A program made the translations under genes and the position numbers. The notes under the pieces were generated by a model that was not told where the DNA came from, searched no databases, and worked only from the letters and a program-made list of their open reading frames with translations. Of a DNA stretch of 19,429 nt, positions 15,745 to 19,429 are shown piece after piece. How positions within the stretch are numbered: the stretch's first letter is position 1; each line of letters opens with the position of its first letter. Source of the stretch: an uncultured Muribaculaceae bacterium (GTDB taxonomy: Bacteria > Bacteroidota > Bacteroidia > Bacteroidales > Muribaculaceae); contig CAJUAR010000055.1 of assembly GCA_910584495.1 (NCBI GenBank), forward strand, positions 1 through 19,429, given 5' to 3'.

Positions 15745-15773
15745 TGCAGCCACGCCTCCCACACAAGGCTGCA
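15745..15773. other. 7-bp inverted repeat in the padR/natA gap
   Basis: TGCAGCC (15745-15751) and GGCTGCA (15767-15773) flank a 15-nt loop. It lies between the divergent PadR and ABC ATPase genes. It could be a regulator site or a weak hairpin; nothing else supports a role. No TAnnTTTG box was found for the ABC operon between 15702 and 15880. Confidence 0.3.
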
Positions 15774-15880
15774 AGACAGTGAATTGACACACAAGGGATG
15801 AGTTTTATTATATTCAATGTAATAAATTATCCTCTCACTGCGTCTAATAGATAAAACAAACAGAACAACGATAAAACAGT

Positions 15881-16840
15881 ATGTCCGATATCATTTTGCA
15901 AGCCGACAACATTGTCAAAGACTTCACACGCCATCGCGCCCTCGACGATGTGAGCATTGCCGTCCCGCGCGGTAAGGTCTACGGCCTTCTGGGGCCTAAC
16001 GGAGCCGGCAAAACAACACTCATCCGCATCATCAACCACATCACTGCTCCCGACAGCGGCAGTGTGACATTCAACGGCCACACACTGACGGCCAACGACA
16101 TTGTGAACATTGGCTACCTTCCCGAAGAACGAGGCCTATACAAAAAGATGAAAGTTGGCGAGCAGGCAATTTTCTTTGCTCGCCTCAAGGGCCTCAGCCG
16201 CCGCGATGCCGAAAAAGCACTCAAAGAATGGTTCGACCGCCTCGAAATCAGCGAATGGTGGAACAAAAAAATCGAAGAACTTTCAAAAGGCATGGCTCAG
16301 AAGGTGCAGTTCATCGTCACCGTTCTCCACCGTCCCGAGCTTCTGATTTTCGATGAACCTTTCTCGGGTTTCGACCCCATCAACGCAGGCATACTAAAAC
16401 GCGAAATCCTGCGGCTCCGCGACGAAGGAGCCACTGTGATTTTCTCCACCCACAACATGGCCTCTGTCGAAGAGCTGTGCGATGAGATCAGCCTCATCAA
16501 CCGCTCGCACAACATCCTTTCGGGCCGAGTGGCCGAAATCCGCGAGCGATTCAGCGGTCGTCGATACGAACTGAGCTACACCGGAGCTCCCGACGCTCTT
16601 GCCGGAATTGAAGGCGTAAGCCTGGGAGGCATAAGCCCCGAAGGCTTTGCCACTGCTACAATAGCACTGCCCGGGTCCGAAGATGTAAAAGCCTTCCTTG
16701 CCGCAGCAAATGCCGCTGTCGACATCAACGGATTCCGCCGCATCATGCCTTCGATGGACGACATCTTCGTTGCTGCAGTCGAAGCCTCAAACGCCCAACA
16801 GAACACCACCGAAAAACAATCAACAGACCAAGCAGAATGA
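15881..16840 (+). CDS. ABC transporter ATPase (NatA-like)
   Basis: A 319-residue cytosolic ATPase partner of the permease that follows. Walker A is GPNGAGKT (38-45), the signature is LSKGMAQK (134-141, SKGM in place of SGGQ, common in the NatA branch), Walker B is LLIFDEP (154-160), and STHNM holds the switch His. The IGYLPEERGLYKKMKV segment after the Q-loop is characteristic of NatA/YhaQ-type ATPases, and the C-terminal ~90 residues resemble the DUF4162 extension. Relatives drive sodium or drug export; the substrate here cannot be read from sequence. The stop overlaps the permease start by ATGA. It is divergent from the padR-pspC operon, so shared control with an envelope-stress module is possible. 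Confidence 0.92.
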   Translation: MSDIILQADNIVKDFTRHRALDDVSIAVPRGKVYGLLGPNGAGKTTLIRIINHITAPDSGSVTFNGHTLTANDIVNIGYLPEERGLYKKMKVGEQAIFFARLKGLSRRDAEKALKEWFDRLEISEWWNKKIEELSKGMAQKVQFIVTVLHRPELLIFDEPFSGFDPINAGILKREILRLRDEGATVIFSTHNMASVEELCDEISLINRSHNILSGRVAEIRERFSGRRYELSYTGAPDALAGIEGVSLGGISPEGFATATIALPGSEDVKAFLAAANAAVDINGFRRIMPSMDDIFVAAVEASNAQQNTTEKQSTDQAE

Positions 16841-18099
16841 AATCAGCACTCAGCATAGTTATTTCGCGCGAATATCTCGAACGCGTAAAACGTAAAAGTT
16901 TCATCATCAGCACCCTGCTGGTGCCCGTTTTGATGATTGCCCTCACCGCTGCCCCGGCGCTCATCATGCTTTTCACCGACAGCGAGAGCAAAACAGTGGC
17001 AGTGCTCGATGCCACCGGCAACATCGCTCCGCGGCTGGCCGGCAACGACGAAGTGCGCTTCATCGTCTCCTCCGACGAACCTCTCGACAGCGCACGTGCA
17101 AACTCGACCTACGATGCCATCCTGGTCATCGGCCCGGGGGCCATCGAAAAACCCGCCGAAGGCGTTACGCTCTATAGCCACGGCTCGCTCACCATGGCCA
17201 CCAACGCAATGATTACAAACCAGGTGGAAGACGCTATCGAAGACGTGCGCCTGCAAGACTACAACATCGAAAACCTCAAGACCATACTCGAAGAAGTGAA
17301 AGTCGATCTTCCGCTCACCGTCATCGACATCGACAAAGAAGAAGACACCGCAACATCTTCGGCTCTTTCATACTTCCTCGCACTGATCATGGACATGATG
17401 CTATACATGTTCATCCTCATATACGGCCAGATGGTAATGACATCCATCATCGAAGAAAAGAGCAACAGAGTTCTTGAACTTGTGGTGTCGTCGGTAAAAC
17501 CGGCACAACTGATGATGGGTAAAATCATAGGCGTGGGCCTTGTGGCCATCACTCAGATTTTCATCTGGGCCGCAATCGTAGGCCTCTGCTCTGCATGGGT
17601 AATGCCCCTTATGGCCAACATGCCCGCCGATGCCGACCCCGAACTCATCGGGGCTGTATCGCAGCTCTCCGACGTGGGTTTCATCATCTCGCTGTTCGTC
17701 TACATGATTCTCTTCTTCATCGGAGGCTACCTCTTCTATTCTGCTATTTTTGCCGCCATTGGCTCGGCTGTCGACAACATCCAGGATGCTTCTCAACTCT
17801 CGTCCATTGCCACAATGCCGGTAATTATCGGCATCATTGCATCCATGGCCGTTATCAACAACCCAAGCTCATCCATGGCCTTCTGGCTTTCAATATTCCC
17901 ATTCACATCGCCAATGACCATGATGAGCCGCCTGCCTTTCGGCATACCTCTGTGGGAAACAATTCTGTCGCTCGTGGTGCTATATGCAAGCTTCATGTTC
18001 CTCATCTGGCTATGTGCAAAAATTTATCGCGTGGGCATTTTCATGTACGGAAAGAAACCTACACTCATCGAAATTATACGATGGGCCCGGTACAAATGA
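16837..18099 (+). CDS. ABC-2 transporter permease (NatB-like)
   Basis: A 420-residue membrane protein. A cytosolic start (MKSALSIVISREYLERVKRKS) leads into the first membrane helix (~24-48). A large extracytoplasmic domain of about 130 residues follows (~50-180, with the ESKTVAVLDATGNI segment). A cluster of five or six helices then runs from ~182 to the end. The sequence MTSIIEEKSNRVLELVVSSVKPAQLMMGKIIGVG is the ABC-2 coupling region with the conserved EEK and EL. This layout is that of NatB and relatives (ABC2_membrane_3). With the NatA-like ATPase it makes a complete exporter. The sigma factor promoter begins 1 nt after its stop codon. Confidence 0.9.
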   Translation: MKSALSIVISREYLERVKRKSFIISTLLVPVLMIALTAAPALIMLFTDSESKTVAVLDATGNIAPRLAGNDEVRFIVSSDEPLDSARANSTYDAILVIGPGAIEKPAEGVTLYSHGSLTMATNAMITNQVEDAIEDVRLQDYNIENLKTILEEVKVDLPLTVIDIDKEEDTATSSALSYFLALIMDMMLYMFILIYGQMVMTSIIEEKSNRVLELVVSSVKPAQLMMGKIIGVGLVAITQIFIWAAIVGLCSAWVMPLMANMPADADPELIGAVSQLSDVGFIISLFVYMILFFIGGYLFYSAIFAAIGSAVDNIQDASQLSSIATMPVIIGIIASMAVINNPSSSMAFWLSIFPFTSPMTMMSRLPFGIPLWETILSLVVLYASFMFLIWLCAKIYRVGIFMYGKKPTLIEIIRWARYK

Positions 18100-18131
18100 T
18101 TTGGTAATGTGCGAAACTTTTTGTAACTTTG
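18100..18131 (+). promoter_or_regulatory. Promoter of the primary sigma factor gene
   Basis: TTTG (18100-18103), 20 nt, TAACTTTG (18124-18131). This is a full match to the consensus that the encoded sigma factor is expected to recognise. The -33 box directly follows the permease stop codon. The predicted leader is about 30 nt. Confidence 0.85.
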
Positions 18132-18165
18132 CACGTTAATTGCAGCGAGTAACAGAAAAGAACAC

Positions 18166-19026
18166 ATGAGACAACTAAAAATCACCAAATCAATCACCAA
18201 CCGCGAAAGCGCGTCGCTCGACAAATACCTCCAGGAGATCGGCAGGGAAGAGCTCATCTCTGTTGAAGAAGAAGTCGAGCTGGCTCAGCGCATACGCCAG
18301 GGTGACCAGGCTGCCCTCGAAAAGCTAACAAGGGCAAACCTTCGCTTCGTAGTCTCCGTAGCCAAGCAGTACCAAAACCAAGGCCTCTCCCTTCCCGACC
18401 TTATCAACGAAGGTAATTTCGGCCTCATCAAGGCAGCTCGAAAATTTGATGAAACACGCGGTTTCAAATTCATCTCTTATGCCGTGTGGTGGATTCGCCA
18501 GTCCATCCTTCAGGCTCTTGCCGAGCAGAGCCGAATTGTGCGCCTTCCGCTTAACCAAGTGGGCTCGCTGAACAAAATCAGAAAAGCACTTTCTAAATTC
18601 GAACAGGAAAACGAACGACATCCCTCGCCCGAAGAACTGGCCGAAAGCCTCGATGTGCCCGTTGAGAAAATTGCAGATACTCTAAAAGTCTCCGGTCGCC
18701 ACATTTCCGTCGACGCTCCTTTTGTCGAAGGCGAAGACAACAGCCTGCTCGACGTGCTAACAAACGACGACAGCCCTATGGCCGACGCGTCTCTCAACCA
18801 GGAGTCCCTCTCAAACGAAGTGGACCGCGCTCTCCGACAGCTCCACGAACGCGAGCGAGAAATACTCAAAATGTTCTTCGGCATTGGCTGCCAGGAAATG
18901 ACTCTCGAAGAAATTGGCGCTAAATTCGACCTCACTCGCGAACGTGTGCGCCAAATCAAAGAAAAAGCCATCCGACGCCTTAAAGGGCAGAAATCGCGCC
19001 TCCTCAAGAGCTACCTTGGTCAGTAA
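18166..19026 (+). CDS. rpoD: Primary RNA polymerase sigma factor (sigma-70 family, short form)
   Basis: A 286-residue group 1/2 sigma-70 factor that directs RNA polymerase to housekeeping promoters. Region 1.2 is at ~17-45 (SLDKYLQEIGREELIS), region 2 is LTRANLRFVVSVAKQYQ and DLINEGNFGLIKAARKFD, and regions 2.3-2.4 are RGFKFISYAVWWIRQSILQALAEQ (~98-121). Region 3 is near 130-185. Region 4.2 is EMTLEEIGAKFDLTRERVRQIKEKAIRRLK (~244-273). Region 1.1 is absent. This matches the known short primary sigma of Bacteroides, which reads TTTG/TAnnTTTG promoters. The gene has its own promoter and a strong terminator, so it is transcribed alone. A stress-type paralogue of the same group cannot be fully excluded. 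Confidence 0.95.
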   Translation: MRQLKITKSITNRESASLDKYLQEIGREELISVEEEVELAQRIRQGDQAALEKLTRANLRFVVSVAKQYQNQGLSLPDLINEGNFGLIKAARKFDETRGFKFISYAVWWIRQSILQALAEQSRIVRLPLNQVGSLNKIRKALSKFEQENERHPSPEELAESLDVPVEKIADTLKVSGRHISVDAPFVEGEDNSLLDVLTNDDSPMADASLNQESLSNEVDRALRQLHEREREILKMFFGIGCQEMTLEEIGAKFDLTRERVRQIKEKAIRRLKGQKSRLLKSYLGQ

Positions 19027-19050
19027 ATACATCTCCATAAAATAATCAAG

Positions 19051-19080
19051 AAAGACGAGCCTGCACACTCGTCTTTTTTT
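19051..19080 (+). terminator. Intrinsic terminator of rpoD
   Basis: Stem AAAGACGAG/CTCGTCTTT (19051-19059 and 19068-19076) with an 8-nt loop, followed by a T-run to 19080. It begins 24 nt after the stop codon. Confidence 0.92.
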
Positions 19081-19131
19081 GTGCACAAGCCGCAAACAGT
19101 CTAAGAAAGCTCCCCGGCGCGCAGAATATGC

Positions 19132-19180
19132 GAGCGCGAAGCCCATGGATGCGAGGTGTCCTCACCTCGCCCCACAGCAA
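19132..19180 (+). repeat. Palindromic intergenic repeat, copy 1
   Basis: The unit starts GAGCGCGAAGC, continues through CATGGAT into a hairpin GCGAGGTG-TCCT-CACCTCGC (19151-19170), and ends CCCCACAGCAA. Copy 1 has one extra C before CATGGAT relative to copies 2 and 3. Confidence 0.9.
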
Positions 19181-19189
19181 CGGTTCCAC

Positions 19190-19236
19190 GAGCGCGAAGC
19201 CATGGATGCGAGGTGTCCTCACCTCGCCCCCAGCAA
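19190..19236 (+). repeat. Palindromic intergenic repeat, copy 2
   Basis: Same orientation as copy 1, starting 58 nt later. It is identical over the core, including the GCGAGGTG/CACCTCGC stem, and also ends in CAGCAA. Confidence 0.9.
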
Positions 19237-19295
19237 AACCGCAGCCATACATTTATTAAATGCTCGCCTCGGCACATTCTGGCAACCGTCCTGCA

Positions 19296-19335
19296 GGGCG
19301 AGGTGAGGACACCTCGCATCCATGGCTTCGCGCTC
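19296..19335 (-). repeat. Palindromic intergenic repeat, copy 3 (inverted)
   Basis: An exact reverse complement of the ~40-bp core of copy 2, running from GGGCGAGGTG to TTCGCGCTC. Copies 1 or 2 could pair with copy 3 to form a long stem. It ends 6 nt before the -33 box of the last gene. Confidence 0.9.
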
Positions 19336-19341
19336 TAAATA

Positions 19342-19373
19342 TTTGGGCAATTGCCGGCAAATCGCTATCTTTG
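19342..19373 (+). promoter_or_regulatory. Promoter of the last, partial gene
   Basis: TTTG (19342-19345), 20 nt, TATCTTTG (19366-19373) is a full consensus match. It ends only 8 nt before the ATG, so a near-leaderless mRNA is predicted. Confidence 0.8.
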
Positions 19374-19381
19374 TATTCGAT

Positions 19382-19429
19382 ATGAAACCCGCTTCGCGCA
19401 TATTGCTCCTGTTGTTCGCCGCCGCCCTC
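19382..19429 (+). CDS. Start of a secreted protein gene (cut by window end)
   Basis: Only 16 codons are present, reading MKPASRILLLLFAAAL. A basic start followed by a Leu/Ala core is the beginning of a signal peptide, so the product is probably exported. The consensus promoter just upstream supports a real gene. The function cannot be guessed from this fragment. Confidence 0.7.
   Translation, partial: MKPASRILLLLFAAAL

Larger units (their letters stand above)
19081..19381. other. Gene-free stretch with repeat cluster and promoter
   Basis: Between the rpoD terminator and the last start codon there is no credible gene. The stretch holds the three-copy palindromic repeat (19132-19335), a small AT palindrome CATTTA-T-TAAATG (19250-19262) and the promoter of the last gene. 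Confidence 0.85.

Noticed and set aside
15784..15812. TTGACA with a TATTAT-like box, as an E. coli-type promoter for the ABC operon
   Set aside because: The Bacteroidota primary sigma factor does not use this consensus, and the region is AT-rich enough to give such matches by chance.
19079..19306. ORF with a repeated peptide (MDARCPHLAP twice)
   Set aside because: The peptide repeat only reflects the palindromic DNA repeat, which is open in several frames on both strands. There is no promoter or start context.
19132..19335. CRISPR-like array
   Set aside because: Only three copies, one inverted, with unequal spacers and no cas genes; the internal palindromes fit a REP-type repeat better.

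Overview
The window looks like chromosomal DNA from a Bacteroidales bacterium (phylum Bacteroidota). The main evidence is the promoter grammar. At least five sites match the phylum-specific form TTTG, 18-20 nt, TAnnTTTG. The window also encodes a short primary sigma factor (286 aa) without region 1.1, as is known for Bacteroides. LpxB and a Wzx-type flippase show a Gram-negative envelope. The family level (for example Muribaculaceae) cannot be settled from this sequence alone.

Layout. (1) 1-1094: 3' part of an AT-rich ABC exporter gene of the peptide-exporter type, probably the edge of an accessory region. (2) 1224-4382, minus strand: dusB (tRNA dihydrouridine synthase), a secreted GIN-domain protein and a polysaccharide flippase, tightly packed as an operon. 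(3) 4560-7668, plus strand: a Fur-family regulator, purA and a DUF1015 protein, read divergently from dusB and ending at a terminator shared with (4). (4) 7699-8217, minus strand: low-molecular-weight tyrosine phosphatase. (5) 8414-11242, plus strand: a large secreted M16 metalloprotease. (6) 11243-11598: a gene-poor, strongly structured intergenic region with tandem 9-mers, several hairpins that can fold as a cloverleaf, a second long hairpin and a 21-codon signal-peptide-like ORF. (7) 11599-14126, plus strand: rnz, tadA and lpxB in an operon with 1-4 nt gaps. (8) 14191-15596, minus strand: PadR regulator and PspC-domain membrane protein, with a perfect inverted repeat over the promoter. (9) 15881-18099, plus strand: a NatA/NatB-like ABC transporter pair. 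(10) 18166-19026, plus strand: primary sigma factor with a textbook promoter and terminator. (11) 19132-19335: three copies of a palindromic intergenic repeat, followed by the promoter and first 16 codons of a new secreted protein.

How the genes fit together. Most genes are housekeeping: tRNA maturation and modification (dusB, rnz, tadA), purine synthesis (purA), lipid A (lpxB), envelope stress or transport (PspC, NatAB) and transcription (rpoD). The sigma factor encoded here should read the promoters seen across the window. Several of those promoters lie so close to the start codon (4-8 nt for rnz, the phosphatase and the last gene) that leaderless or nearly leaderless mRNAs are predicted. 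No defence system, CRISPR array, rRNA or tRNA gene was seen. The least explained parts are the structured element at 11253-11390, the palindromic repeat cluster at 19132-19335, and a tiny hydrophobic ORF in frame behind the PspC stop codon.
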